NCBI RefSeq assembly: GCF_900113055.1
Contig: NZ_FONZ01000002.1
Location: 248,001 to 312,000, forward strand
Direction of reading: 5' to 3'
DNA: 64,000 nt
Origin: Flavimobilis marinus
Lineage (GTDB): Bacteria; Actinomycetota; Actinomycetes; Actinomycetales; Cellulomonadaceae
A program made the translations under genes and the position numbers. Positions 23,484 through 31,909 of this stretch are shown in pieces. The notes beneath the pieces are model-generated. The model ran no database searches. It worked only from the letters and a program-made list of their open reading frames with translations, and had not been told where the DNA came from. Each line of letters begins with the position of its first letter. Position 1 is the first letter of the stretch.

Positions 23484-23893
23484 CCGGCTGGACCACGGGA
23501 GACTGGGCGATCGCACTCGCGATCGCTATGGCCGCGCTCACTGCCTCCGTGACGCTCGGCAGCCCACTGACACGGGCCGTCCTCAAGGCCGCGGGCAATG
23601 CGAGTGACACCGCAGAGAGGGCGCCCGGCAAGGAGACGATCGACAGCGCGGAGGCCGTCCTGAGCGGCGGCAGGTGGATCGGCATGCTGGAGCGCTTCGC
23701 CATCACGGCGAGCCTCCTCGTCGGATACCCAGCGGCGATCGCTGTCGTTGTCGCCGTCAAGGGACTGGGCCGTTTCCCCGAGCTCAAGGACAAGCCCGCC
23801 GTCTCGGAGCGGTTCGTCATCGGAACGCTCGCCTCCATGGTCTGGTCGGGGGCGCTGGGTGCGATCGGTGCATGGGCGATCCGTCTGCTCTGA
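23480..23893 (+). CDS. Membrane protein paired with the SatD-like gene
   Basis: A protein of 137 residues with three likely membrane helices (about 10-28, 76-93, 112-135). The C-terminal half carries ERFAITASLLVGYPAAIAVVVAVKG followed by GRF and ERFVIGTLASM. This arrangement (ERF, then AxKxxxRF, then xxYxxGTxxS) resembles the C-terminal part of membrane proteins that accompany SatD elsewhere, often alongside a DUF3307 domain. The N-terminal DUF3307 part is absent here. The start is GTG at 23480, translationally coupled to the upstream gene. Function unknown; a membrane partner of the SatD-like regulator is an inference. Confidence 0.65.
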   Translation: MTGWTTGDWAIALAIAMAALTASVTLGSPLTRAVLKAAGNASDTAERAPGKETIDSAEAVLSGGRWIGMLERFAITASLLVGYPAAIAVVVAVKGLGRFPELKDKPAVSERFVIGTLASMVWSGALGAIGAWAIRLL

Positions 23894-23995
23894 ACCCGCG
23901 CTTCCCTCCCTCCACAGGTGCCGCAGCACCGCGCCGTTGTCCCCTCCTGAAGCGGTCAGCCGACATCCTGCTGGCGAGGATGCGCCTCTTGACCT

Positions 23996-24907
23996 ATGCC
24001 TCGACGAGTCGATCAGCACTGGGAGCCGCCGCACGCCGCGTGGCAGCGCGGTCTCTTCACCGCCGCGCAGGCCCGCGCCGCCGGCATGAGTGCCCGGCAG
24101 ACGGCGTACCGGCGCCAGACAGGCGTGTGGGTCACCGTCGCGGGCGCCGGCATACGGTTGGCCGCGCACGAGCCTGACCGCGACGCGGGGCCCATGGCCG
24201 TCGCGCTCACGTGGCCGGACGCCGTCGTGTGCGGTCCCGCCGCCGCGCGGTTCCACGGTGCGCCCGCGCCGGTGAACCTGATGGACGCGTGGACTCCCGT
24301 GGACCGCCGTCCCCTGAGCGGACTCGTTGCCCACCGCTTCCCTCTCGACGAGTCAGACGTCCTCACCGTCGCCGGGATGCGCGTGCTGGCTCCCGAGCCG
24401 GCATACATCGATGCGCTGCGGCGGCTGCCTGAACGCGACGCCGTCGGACTGTTCGCGTGGTTGAGCACCCGTCGACGGCTTGGCGGCGACGCTCTCGTCA
24501 CGGCTCTGGCCCGGCGACCGCGCACACCGGGCAACGCGGTGCTGGCCGGGCTCGTAGCCCGGGCTGACTCTGGTGCACTGAGCCCTGCCGAGGACGTGCT
24601 GCACGAGATCCTTGCGGACGCACAGATCGTGGGGTGGCAACCGAACGTCCCCCTGCGTGACGCCCGCGGCATCATCGGTGTCGTTGACGTGCTGTTCGCG
24701 GCGGAGCGCCTCGCCCTCGAGGTCGATGGGCGGTCCGCCCACGGCCGGGAGCAGTTCCAGGCCGACCGGAGCCGGCAGAACCGGTTGATCGCGGCCGGCT
24801 ACCTCGTGCTCCGGTTCACGTGGCAGGACCTCACCCGATGTCCGCGTGACGTCGCGGGTCAGATCGCCGCGATCCTGCGCACCCGTCGCGGGAGCTCTCG
24901 CGACTAG
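23996..24907 (+). CDS. DUF559 (Vsr-like endonuclease fold) protein with N-terminal AbiEi-like region
   Basis: A 303-residue protein of a type common in actinobacteria. The N-terminus (about 15-60) looks like a winged-helix AbiEi-type segment (RGLFTAAQARAAGMSARQ). The C-terminal 100 residues form a very-short-patch-repair nuclease-like domain with GVVDVLFAAERLALEVDGRSAHG, then DRSRQNRLIAAGYLVLRFTWQDL. The acidic, Asp and Gln/Arg positions expected of a PD-(D/E)XK-type core are present, so nuclease activity is possible. Members are frequently found singly near mobile or variable sites; a role in defence or toxin-antitoxin biology is not proven. It is separated by 102 bases from the membrane gene and is convergent with aroQ. 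Confidence 0.75.
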   Translation: MPRRVDQHWEPPHAAWQRGLFTAAQARAAGMSARQTAYRRQTGVWVTVAGAGIRLAAHEPDRDAGPMAVALTWPDAVVCGPAAARFHGAPAPVNLMDAWTPVDRRPLSGLVAHRFPLDESDVLTVAGMRVLAPEPAYIDALRRLPERDAVGLFAWLSTRRRLGGDALVTALARRPRTPGNAVLAGLVARADSGALSPAEDVLHEILADAQIVGWQPNVPLRDARGIIGVVDVLFAAERLALEVDGRSAHGREQFQADRSRQNRLIAAGYLVLRFTWQDLTRCPRDVAGQIAAILRTRRGSSRD

Positions 24908-24926
24908 CTGCGGCCCTCACGCTCTT

Positions 24927-24965
24927 TCTGCGTGATTCGACAACTTATCTGTCGATTCGCGCAGA
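24927..24965. repeat. REP-like palindrome, right copy
   Basis: Arms of 15 bases (24927-24941 and 24951-24965) match at 13 positions around a 9-base spacer. The right arm GTCGATTCGCGCAGA is identical to the left copy's core. It lies between two convergent genes, where the hairpin could also act as a bidirectional terminator. Confidence 0.7.
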
Positions 24966-24981
24966 TGCAGCGGGCACGAAA

Positions 24982-25413
24982 TCACGTGAGGGCGCGGAGG
25001 GCCAGGTGGTAGCTCTCGAAGCCGAAGCCCGCGATCGTTCCTGTGGCGACCGGGCCGATCACCGACGTGTGGCGGAAGGTCTCGCGCGCGTAGGGGTTCG
25101 AGATGTGCACCTCGACCAGGCGCAGCCCGGCCTTGGTGACCTGCGCCGCGGCGTCGCGCAGCGCGTAGGAGTAGTGCGTGAACGCGGCGGGGTTGAGCAC
25201 GACGTCGTACCGGGCGTCGACGGCCTCGTGCAGCCAGCCGACGAGGGCCGACTCGTCGTCGGTCTGGCGCACCTCGACCTCAAGGCCGAGCTCGCGGCCC
25301 CAGCCGTCCGCCGCCGCGACGAGGTCGGGGAACGACAGCGCGCCGTAGACGTCGGGCTCCCGCACGCCGAGGCGACCGAGGTTGGGACCGTTGAGGACGA
25401 GGACGCGGCTCAT
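24982..25413 (-). CDS. aroQ: 3-dehydroquinate dehydratase, type II
   Basis: A 143-residue dodecameric-type dehydroquinase, third step of the shikimate pathway. The motifs are complete: NGPNLGRLGVREPDVYG with the lid region, the catalytic Tyr loop in NPAAFTHYSYAL, and EVHISNPYARE with the catalytic His. The start is ATG at 25413. The longer open frame upstream is only an out-of-frame shadow of aroB. It lies 44 bases after aroB, in the order aroC-aroK-aroB-aroQ. Confidence 0.96.
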   Translation of the reverse strand: MSRVLVLNGPNLGRLGVREPDVYGALSFPDLVAAADGWGRELGLEVEVRQTDDESALVGWLHEAVDARYDVVLNPAAFTHYSYALRDAAAQVTKAGLRLVEVHISNPYARETFRHTSVIGPVATGTIAGFGFESYHLALRALT

Positions 25414-25457
25414 GCCGCACACCCTAGCCGGGCAGCTGCCCGACGACGGCGCTAGTC

Positions 25458-26576
25458 TCAGAGCGAGACCGCGCGGCTCCCGGGCGCCTCCGAGGAGATC
25501 TCCGCGTACGCCGCGGCCAGGAGCGTCGGGTCCGGACCCTCGAGCCGCGTGGGCCGCCCGACGTCGTCGAGCACGATGAAGCGCAGCACGGCACCGCGAC
25601 TCTTCTTGTCCCGCCGCATCGCCCCGAGCAGCTGCTCCCAGCGGTCGCCGCGGTAGGTGACGGGTAGCCCGACCGACGTGAGCACGGCGCGGTGGCGATC
25701 GACGACGTCGTCGTCCAGCTTGCCGGCGAGGCGCGCGAGCTCGGCCGCGAAGACCATGCCGACGGACACGGCCGCGCCATGGCGCCAGGCGAACCGCTCG
25801 ACGAGCTCGATCGCGTGGCCGAGCGTGTGCCCGTAGTTCAGGAACTCGCGGTCGCCGGCCTCCTTGAGGTCGCGCGCGACGACGTCGGCTTTCCACTGCA
25901 CCGCGCGCTGCACGAGCTCGGTCAGCACGTCGTCCGGCGTGGCGGACGCGCCCTGCGTGAGTGCGCCGGCGTGCTCCTCGACGAGCGTGAGCACGCGCTC
26001 GTCGGCGACGAAACCGCACTTGATGACTTCGGCCAGCCCAGCCACGAAGTCCCAGCGCGGGAGCGTCTCCAGGGCGGCGAGGTCGCACAGCACGCCCGCG
26101 GGCGGGTAGAAGGCGCCCACGAGGTTCTTGCCCTCGGCGGTGTTGATGCCCGTCTTGCCGCCCACGGCCGCGTCGACCATGGCGAGCAGCGTGGTCGGGA
26201 TGTGCACGACCTTGATGCCGCGCAGCCACGTGGCGGCGACGAACCCGCCGAGGTCGGTGGTCGCTCCCCCGCCGATGGTGACGACGGCGTCGGACCGCGT
26301 GAAGTCGGCCTGGCCGAGCACCTGCCAGCAGAACGCCGCGACCTGCGCCGTCTTGGACTCCTCGGCGTCGGGGACCTCGGCCTGGATAGCGTCGTAGCCC
26401 TGCGCGATGAGGTCGTCACGGACGGTGTCGGCTGTGGTGAGCAGCGACGTCGGGTGCACGATGAGGACCTTGCGGACCTTCTCCCCGAGCATCGTGGGCA
26501 GCTCGCCGAGCAGGTGGCGGCCGATGACGACGTCGTAGGGAGCCTCTCCCTCGACACGGACGCGGACGTTCGACAT
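25458..26576 (-). CDS. aroB: 3-dehydroquinate synthase
   Basis: A 372-residue NAD- and metal-dependent enzyme that makes dehydroquinate from DAHP. The NAD-binding and metal regions are visible: IGGGATTDLGGFVAATWLRG, PTTLLAMVDAAVGGKTGIN, the metal ligands in AEVIKCGF, and LNYGHTLGHAIE. The start is ATG at 26576, sharing one base with the aroK stop. No DAHP synthase gene is in the window. Confidence 0.97.
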   Translation of the reverse strand: MSNVRVRVEGEAPYDVVIGRHLLGELPTMLGEKVRKVLIVHPTSLLTTADTVRDDLIAQGYDAIQAEVPDAEESKTAQVAAFCWQVLGQADFTRSDAVVTIGGGATTDLGGFVAATWLRGIKVVHIPTTLLAMVDAAVGGKTGINTAEGKNLVGAFYPPAGVLCDLAALETLPRWDFVAGLAEVIKCGFVADERVLTLVEEHAGALTQGASATPDDVLTELVQRAVQWKADVVARDLKEAGDREFLNYGHTLGHAIELVERFAWRHGAAVSVGMVFAAELARLAGKLDDDVVDRHRAVLTSVGLPVTYRGDRWEQLLGAMRRDKKSRGAVLRFIVLDDVGRPTRLEGPDPTLLAAAYAEISSEAPGSRAVSL

Positions 26577-27142
26577 CAGGCGTTCTCCTCGGTCGGGGTC
26601 GGCGCGCCCTCGAGCGCGTCCAGGATCTCGCGGGCGATCTCGTGCTGCGCGCGGCCGTCCGTGATGATCCGGAGCGTCGCGACGGACTCGTACACCGGGC
26701 GGCGCGCGTCCATGAGCTGTTGCCACTGCGCGCGGGGGTTGCCGAGCAACAAGGGCCGTGACCGGTTGAACCCGACGCGAGGCGCGGCGTGCGCGAGCGA
26801 CACGTCGAGGAAGACGACGACGCCGCCCCGGCTCGCGTAGTCGGCCAGCACTGTCTGGGTCTCCGGGGCGAGCACGGCTCCCCCGCCCAGGGCGACGATC
26901 CCGTCGTGCTCGGCGACGGCGGCGGCGACGGCCGTACGCTCGAGGTCGCGGAAGTGCTGCTCACCGTCGTCGACGAAGATCTCGGTGACGGGCTTGCCCA
27001 CGGCGGCGACCACGTCGTCGTCGGTGTCCCGGACCGTCCAGCCCGTCAGGCGGGCGAGGGCGGCGGCGACGGTGGACTTCCCTGCGCCGGGCGGGCCGGC
27101 GAGGACGACGCGGGGGGCGGTGGACGGGGTGGGGGCGGGCAC
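26576..27142 (-). CDS. aroK: Shikimate kinase
   Basis: A 188-residue P-loop kinase. Walker A is GPPGAGKST near residue 16. DTDDD binds shikimate and magnesium, the FRDLE motif follows, and GGGAV lies near residue 86. It phosphorylates shikimate for chorismate synthesis. It begins 18 bases after aroC and overlaps aroB by one base. Confidence 0.96.
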   Translation of the reverse strand: MPAPTPSTAPRVVLAGPPGAGKSTVAAALARLTGWTVRDTDDDVVAAVGKPVTEIFVDDGEQHFRDLERTAVAAAVAEHDGIVALGGGAVLAPETQTVLADYASRGGVVVFLDVSLAHAAPRVGFNRSRPLLLGNPRAQWQQLMDARRPVYESVATLRIITDGRAQHEIAREILDALEGAPTPTEENA

Positions 27143-27160
27143 GGGATCGAGGCTACCGGC

Positions 27161-28378
27161 TCAGCGAAGCAGCTCTGGGATCGCGTCCAGGTAGGCGCGC
27201 GCGTTGCGCGCAGTCTCGGCCACGCTGTCACCGCCGAACTTCTCGACGACCGCCTCGGCCAGCACGAGTGCCACCATCGCCTCTGCGACGACGGCCGCCG
27301 GCGGCACTGCGCACACGTCGGACCGCTGGTGCTGTGCCTGGCTCGGCTCGCCCGTCGCCACGTCGACGGTGCGCAAGGCGCGCGGCACGGTGGAGATGGG
27401 CTTCATCGCGCCGCGCACCCGCAGCACCTCGCCGTTGGACATCCCGCCCTCGACTCCCCCGGCGCGGTTCGAGAGCCGCTGCAGGGTGCCGTCCTCGCCC
27501 CGCACGATCTCGTCGTGGGCGGCTGAGCCGCGCCGTGCGGCGGTGCGGAAGCCGTCACCGATCTCCACACCCTTGAACGCCTGGATGCCCATGACAGCAG
27601 CGGCGAGCCGTGCATCCAGGCGGCGGTCCGCGTGCACGTACGTGCCCAGGCCGGACGGCACGCCGTACGCCAGGACCTCCACGACACCGCCCAGGGTGTC
27701 ACCGTCCTTGTGGCACTGGTCGATGAGCGCGACCATCGCCTCGGACGTCACCGCGTCGTGACAGCGCACGGGGTCTGCGTCCAGGGCGGCGACGTCGTCG
27801 AAGGTCGGGAGCGCAGCGTCGTCCGGAACCGCGACGGGGCCGATGCTCACGACGTGCGACACCAGGCGCACGCCCACAGCCTGCTCGAGGAACTTCGCGG
27901 CGATGGTCCCGAGCGCGACACGCGTGGCGGTCTCCCGGGCCGAGGCACGCTCGAGGACAGGACGGGCGTCGTCGAAGCCATACTTGCGCATGCCGACGAG
28001 GTCGGCGTGCCCAGGGCGCGGCCGCGTGAGCGGGCGGTTGCGGGCCACCTCGCGGACGTCACCGGTGCCCGCATCGACCTGGAGCGCCTCCGGCGGGACG
28101 GGATCGGCCGACATCACGTCGACCCACTTGGGCCACTCGGTGTTCCCGATCTCGACCGCGAGCGGGCCGCCCTGGGTCACCCCGTGCCGGAGACCAGCGA
28201 GAACACGAACCTCGTCCTGCTCGAACTTCATCCGCGCACCTCGGCCGTAGCCGAGACGCCGCCGCGCGAGGGCGGCCTGGATGTCGGCCGTCACGACCTC
28301 GACGCCGGCGGGCAAACCCTCGAGCATCCCGACGAGGGCGGGACCGTGCGACTCACCTGACGTCATCCACCTGAGCAT
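27161..28378 (-). CDS. aroC: Chorismate synthase
   Basis: A 405-residue FMN-dependent enzyme, final step of the shikimate pathway. It starts [17 protein letters not shown]. The basic FMN/EPSP-binding block reads [18 protein letters not shown], followed by [14 protein letters not shown], and the C-terminal [17 protein letters not shown] is present. Length and motifs are typical of actinobacteria. The preceding hairpin (28432-28472) separates it from the pilMNO genes, so it should have its own promoter in the 53 bases before the start. Confidence 0.97.
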   Translation of the reverse strand: MLRWMTSGESHGPALVGMLEGLPAGVEVVTADIQAALARRRLGYGRGARMKFEQDEVRVLAGLRHGVTQGGPLAVEIGNTEWPKWVDVMSADPVPPEALQVDAGTGDVREVARNRPLTRPRPGHADLVGMRKYGFDDARPVLERASARETATRVALGTIAAKFLEQAVGVRLVSHVVSIGPVAVPDDAALPTFDDVAALDADPVRCHDAVTSEAMVALIDQCHKDGDTLGGVVEVLAYGVPSGLGTYVHADRRLDARLAAAVMGIQAFKGVEIGDGFRTAARRGSAAHDEIVRGEDGTLQRLSNRAGGVEGGMSNGEVLRVRGAMKPISTVPRALRTVDVATGEPSQAQHQRSDVCAVPPAAVVAEAMVALVLAEAVVEKFGGDSVAETARNARAYLDAIPELLR

Positions 28379-28431
28379 GCGGCAAGTGTTCCACGACTCA
28401 GCGGGCCGGCAGGCCCTCGACCGCAGTACGG

Positions 28432-28472
28432 ACCGAGGGGGTCACCGCGCATGCGCGGTGACCCCCCTCGGT
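28432..28472 (-). terminator. Terminator after pilMNO
   Basis: A long near-perfect stem of about 18 pairs with one bulged base and a CATG tip; the arms contain CCGAGGGGGTCACCGCG and its complement with one extra C. It lies 14 bases after the pilO stop and closes the pilM-pilN-pilO unit before aroC. Confidence 0.8.
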
Positions 28473-28486
28473 GTGAGCGCACGGGC

Positions 28487-29221
28487 TCAGGTGTTCTCGA
28501 CGTCCTCGTCCCCGGCGCCGTCCTCGTCCTCGGTCTCAGGTGCGCCAGCATCACCCTCGGTCGCCGCCTGGGTCGGGGTCGCGGTCCCCGGCTCCTGAGC
28601 CGTCTCTGAGAGCACGAACAGGTGTCCCACCAGCACCTGCTCCGAGTCGTCCGGCGACGTGGCCGGACGGCCGTTCGACTCGGGCGCGTCGCCCTGGCGT
28701 GTGAGAACCAGACCCTGGACCGCCATGAGCCGCTCCGTCTTGAGCTGGAGCTCGTCCATGAACCGGGTGACGTCGTCGTGGTCACCCAACGTGGTGATCG
28801 TGACGGGCACGGCGTAGAGCCCAGCCAGCGGGCTGGTCGACGCGCCGCCGTCGGGACCTGCGATCGGGAGCACGGCGGTCGCAGCGCCAGCCTCGATGCT
28901 CAGCACGACGACGTCATGACGCTTCGCGTACTCGTCCACGATCGCGTTGTACTCGTCCAGCTGAGCCGACGCGGGCACGTGCTTGCGGAGCTGCTCGAGC
29001 TCCGCCTCGAACTCAGGCATCCGCGCGAAGTCGGCCTTGAGCTGGGTGATCGTGCGCTGCAGCTGCGCGTTGCGCAGCTCCGTCGTCTCACGGTCCTCAT
29101 CGGCGACCGAGGCCTCGTCCAGCGCGGGCGCGACCCCGAGGAACCAGGTGGCGACGAGCACGAGCACGGACACGATCGCCGCTGCACCGACCCAGGTCGA
29201 GGTCCTGTTCACGGCCTTCAT
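28487..29221 (-). CDS. pilO: Type IV pilus assembly protein PilO-like
   Basis: A 244-residue bitopic membrane protein. It has a short cytoplasmic N-terminus, a membrane helix at about residues 9-30, a coiled-coil stretch (about 40-80) and a ferredoxin-like extracytoplasmic domain containing LAGLYAVPVTITTLGDHDDVTRFMDELQ. The last 35 residues form an acidic Glu/Asp/Thr tail with no obvious counterpart in proteobacterial PilO. Together with PilN and PilM it should form the inner-membrane alignment complex that links the cytoplasmic motor to the pilus. The start is ATG at 29221, sharing one base with the pilN stop. Identification rests on topology and position; sequence identity in this family is always low. 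Confidence 0.8.
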   Translation of the reverse strand: MKAVNRTSTWVGAAAIVSVLVLVATWFLGVAPALDEASVADEDRETTELRNAQLQRTITQLKADFARMPEFEAELEQLRKHVPASAQLDEYNAIVDEYAKRHDVVVLSIEAGAATAVLPIAGPDGGASTSPLAGLYAVPVTITTLGDHDDVTRFMDELQLKTERLMAVQGLVLTRQGDAPESNGRPATSPDDSEQVLVGHLFVLSETAQEPGTATPTQAATEGDAGAPETEDEDGAGDEDVENT

Positions 29222-29955
29222 CAGTTGCCCTCTTCCTCGGTAAAACGGAACACGAGCGCGGAGGCGTCGATCTGCGCGGAAGCCTCCACCGTGTAGACGG
29301 TGTCGCCCTCGGCGTTCTGACCGAGCGCCTGCGTGGTGAACACGGGGTCGACGACGCCGGGCACCTCCGCGAGGCCCTTCAGCCACTCAGTCGTGTCGAT
29401 CAGGTCGTCGCTCTCAGCCGTCATGAGCACGGTCGCGACGCCCTGGCGCGTGATCGCGTCGGCCACGACGGGCGCCCCCTGCATCGGCGTCATGGTGGTG
29501 ACGTTGACGACCGTGATCGTCGATCCGTCCGGTGCGGTGTCGTACAGCTGGGTGGTCATGGGCAGCCACGGCACGTCGAAGGCGACCGCAAGGTTCCGGG
29601 CAGCCATCGTCGCGGTGATCTGACCCTTGATCGCGGGCACGGCGGCGTACTGCGACTGCTCACGGAGGAGCGCCGCGGTGCGGGTCTGCTCGGTCTCGAG
29701 GGCCTCCTTGGCGTTCGAGGCCATCGTCTGCGCCGTGAACCACGCGGTGACTGCCAGGAGCACGACGGCGAGCACCGCGATTCCCAGCAGCACCTTGAGC
29801 CTGCGCAGGTTCCGCCCCTCGCGCACCCACTGCGGGAGGAGGTTGACCTGCGGGAGCGCGCTGGCGCCGGCGACGACGCCTCCGGTGCGCGTGACCTTGG
29901 TTGACGGCTGGGCCGCCGCCTCGGTGCGCTTCTTGGAGAACAGTGCGGAACTCAT
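29221..29955 (-). CDS. pilN: Type IV pilus assembly protein PilN-like
   Basis: A 244-residue bitopic membrane protein. The N-terminal cytoplasmic segment contains LPQVNLLPQWV (about residues 34-44), the conserved PilM-binding motif of PilN. A membrane helix follows (about 56-76), then a coiled coil and an extracytoplasmic ferredoxin-like domain. It overlaps pilM by four bases and pilO by one, which indicates tight co-translation of the PilMNO complex. Confidence 0.85.
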   Translation of the reverse strand: MSSALFSKKRTEAAAQPSTKVTRTGGVVAGASALPQVNLLPQWVREGRNLRRLKVLLGIAVLAVVLLAVTAWFTAQTMASNAKEALETEQTRTAALLREQSQYAAVPAIKGQITATMAARNLAVAFDVPWLPMTTQLYDTAPDGSTITVVNVTTMTPMQGAPVVADAITRQGVATVLMTAESDDLIDTTEWLKGLAEVPGVVDPVFTTQALGQNAEGDTVYTVEASAQIDASALVFRFTEEEGN

Positions 29956-31019
29956 GATGCGACTCCAAAAGCGAGGCCGAGCGGAACGCTCGCGACGAAC
30001 TGCAGCGCGTCCAGGTCCGCTCCTCGCGGCATCTCAGACCCGAGCTTGACGGTGGACAGCGGTGCGGCGAGGGACACGCCCACGCGGGCCGCGGTCGCGA
30101 TGTACTGGCCGAGACCGGGCAGCTGGGCTCCGCGGCCCGTGAGCATCACGGTGCTGAGCGAGCCGCCCGGGGTGTTCATGGCGTAGTAGGACAGGGTGTT
30201 GCGCACCGCCTCGACCAGGACGTGGCCGACCTGCGCGATCGCGTCGGCTGCGGGGCGGTACTCGTCGGGGACCGTGATCCCGATCCCGACCTGGAACTTC
30301 AGGCGCTCGGCGTCGTCCTCGGACATGCCCATGGCGCTGGCGATGGCGTCGTTCATGTCGTGCCCGCCCGTGGGCAGCACGCGCACGAACTTCGGCATGC
30401 CGCGCTCGACGATGACCACCGTCGAGATGCGCGCGCCAAGGTCGACGACGGCGAGCGTCTGGTCGGCGAGCGGCCCCCGCGCGAGGCTCCGCGTCAGGGC
30501 GAGTGCCGTGAGATCGACCATCGTGGCGCGTAGTCCTGCAGCCTCGACCGCGCGCAGGTTCGCAGCGACGGTGTCCTTGGTCGCGGCGACGAGCAAACCC
30601 TGCACCATGGGGCCGTGCGGGCTCTCGACCATCCCCGTGGGCACGTAGTCCAGGTGCGCGTCGTCGACCGCGATCGGGAGGAACTCCTGGACCTGGTAGG
30701 GCAGCGTCGCGCGGAGCTGGTCCAGCGGCATCGCGGGCAGGTCGAGCTCTCGGACGAGCACACGCTGGTTCCCGACGCCGATCACGACCTCCTTCGAGGA
30801 GAACTTCGTGTCTCGCCACATCTGCTTGATCGCCGTCGAGACGACCGCTGGTTCGACGACTTCGCCGTCCCGCACCGCTCCGCTGGGCAGGGGGCGCTCC
30901 GCGTACCGCACCACCGTGGGCTGGTCCGTCCGCGAGGGGCCACCCGACCCATGCTGGACCTCGACCGCCCGGACGTGGGTGGTTCCGATGTCGAGCCCGA
31001 TCACACGTGCCTTTGCCAC
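29952..31019 (-). CDS. pilM: Type IV pilus assembly ATPase-fold protein PilM
   Basis: A 355-residue actin/FtsA-like cytoplasmic protein. The N-terminal phosphate-1 motif is VIGLDIGTTHVRAVEV, a second nucleotide motif is VVDLGARISTVVIVERG near residue 190, and the SHS2-type insertion is visible. It recruits PilN at the membrane. The start is GTG at 31019, with AGAAGGAG seven bases upstream. The gene has its own promoter with a sigma-28-like sequence 43 bases upstream. Confidence 0.92.
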   Translation of the reverse strand: MAKARVIGLDIGTTHVRAVEVQHGSGGPSRTDQPTVVRYAERPLPSGAVRDGEVVEPAVVSTAIKQMWRDTKFSSKEVVIGVGNQRVLVRELDLPAMPLDQLRATLPYQVQEFLPIAVDDAHLDYVPTGMVESPHGPMVQGLLVAATKDTVAANLRAVEAAGLRATMVDLTALALTRSLARGPLADQTLAVVDLGARISTVVIVERGMPKFVRVLPTGGHDMNDAIASAMGMSEDDAERLKFQVGIGITVPDEYRPAADAIAQVGHVLVEAVRNTLSYYAMNTPGGSLSTVMLTGRGAQLPGLGQYIATAARVGVSLAAPLSTVKLGSEMPRGADLDALQFVASVPLGLAFGVAS

Positions 31020-31061
31020 CGATTCTCTCCTTCTGCAGTGAGACCCGTGGCCTCGCGTGAC

Positions 31062-31089
31062 TTATCGGCCCGCGGCAGAGCGAACTTGA
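31062..31089 (-). promoter_or_regulatory. Sigma-28 (FliA/WhiG)-type promoter of pilMNO
   Basis: On the minus strand, TCAA (31086-31089) and GCCGATAA (31062-31069) are separated by 16 bases; the -35 side continues as TCAAGTT. The sigma-28 consensus is TAAA-N15/16-GCCGATAA. The same arrangement precedes pilT, pilA and, less perfectly, pilB. Confidence 0.7.
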
Positions 31090-31129
31090 GCGTTCCGCGC
31101 GCCGGACCCGGCTGTGGCTGAACGGTTCG

Positions 31130-31906
31130 TCAGATCAGACCGAGGTACGCGTCGAACAACGCACCGCCCGCGGCGAAGCCGACCGCGGCGCCGGCGATCA
31201 TCCACGGGCCGAACGGGATACCGCTCTTGCGGCCCGCGCGCTTCAGCAAGAGCAGCCCGATCGAGAAGATGCCGCCGAGGAGGAATGCCGAGAAGCCGCC
31301 CACGGCGAGCTCGCCCCAGCCGAGGTAGCCGAGACCCGCGCCCAGGAGCCCCGCGAGCTTGACGTCGCCGAAGCCCATGCCACCGGGATACGCGAGTGCC
31401 ATCGCGAAGTAGGCCCCGAAGAGCACGGCAGCTCCGACCAAAGCTCGGATCAATGCGGTGCCGTCTCCCTCACCCCATCCGGCGAGCCCGATCAGGACGG
31501 CGACCACCGGGTAGGAGGGCAGGACGATCGCGTTGGGCAGGCGGTGGGTCTGCAGGTCGATCACGAGGAGCGCGACGCCAATCGCTGTGAGGTACAGGTA
31601 CACCGGCACCGACCACGTCCAGTCGAGCCGGACGACGACCAGGACGAACAGCACGGCCGTCACCAGCTCGACGAGCGGGTACTGCACCGAGATGGGCTCC
31701 CGGCAGCTCCGGCAACGGCCGCGCAGCAGCAGCCAGGAGACCACCGGGATGTTCTGCCACGCCCGGATCGGCGAGCCGCACCCGGGGCAACGGCTTGCGG
31801 GCCGGACCACGGACTCGCCTCGGGGAACCCGAGAGATCACGACGTTGAGGAAGGAACCGACGGCGAGTCCGAACACGCCGACGAGGGCCAGGAGCACGAT
31901 CTCCAA
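31130..31906 (-). CDS. pilD: Prepilin leader peptidase / N-methyltransferase
   Basis: A 258-residue polytopic A24-family aspartyl protease that removes the leader of prepilins and N-methylates the new N-terminus. The N-terminal zinc-binding methylase domain has both cysteine pairs (CPGC and CRSC). The protease aspartates lie in VIDLQTHRLPN and GFGDVKL, and about seven membrane helices are predicted. TTG at 31906 gives the conventional N-terminus (MEIVLLALVG); GTG at 31897 is an alternative. It follows the large minor-pilin gene by three bases. A lone relative (Rv2551c) next to aroE in mycobacteria marks the same genomic position. Confidence 0.93.
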   Translation of the reverse strand: MEIVLLALVGVFGLAVGSFLNVVISRVPRGESVVRPASRCPGCGSPIRAWQNIPVVSWLLLRGRCRSCREPISVQYPLVELVTAVLFVLVVVRLDWTWSVPVYLYLTAIGVALLVIDLQTHRLPNAIVLPSYPVVAVLIGLAGWGEGDGTALIRALVGAAVLFGAYFAMALAYPGGMGFGDVKLAGLLGAGLGYLGWGELAVGGFSAFLLGGIFSIGLLLLKRAGRKSGIPFGPWMIAGAAVGFAAGGALFDAYLGLI

Positions 31907-31909
31907 GAC

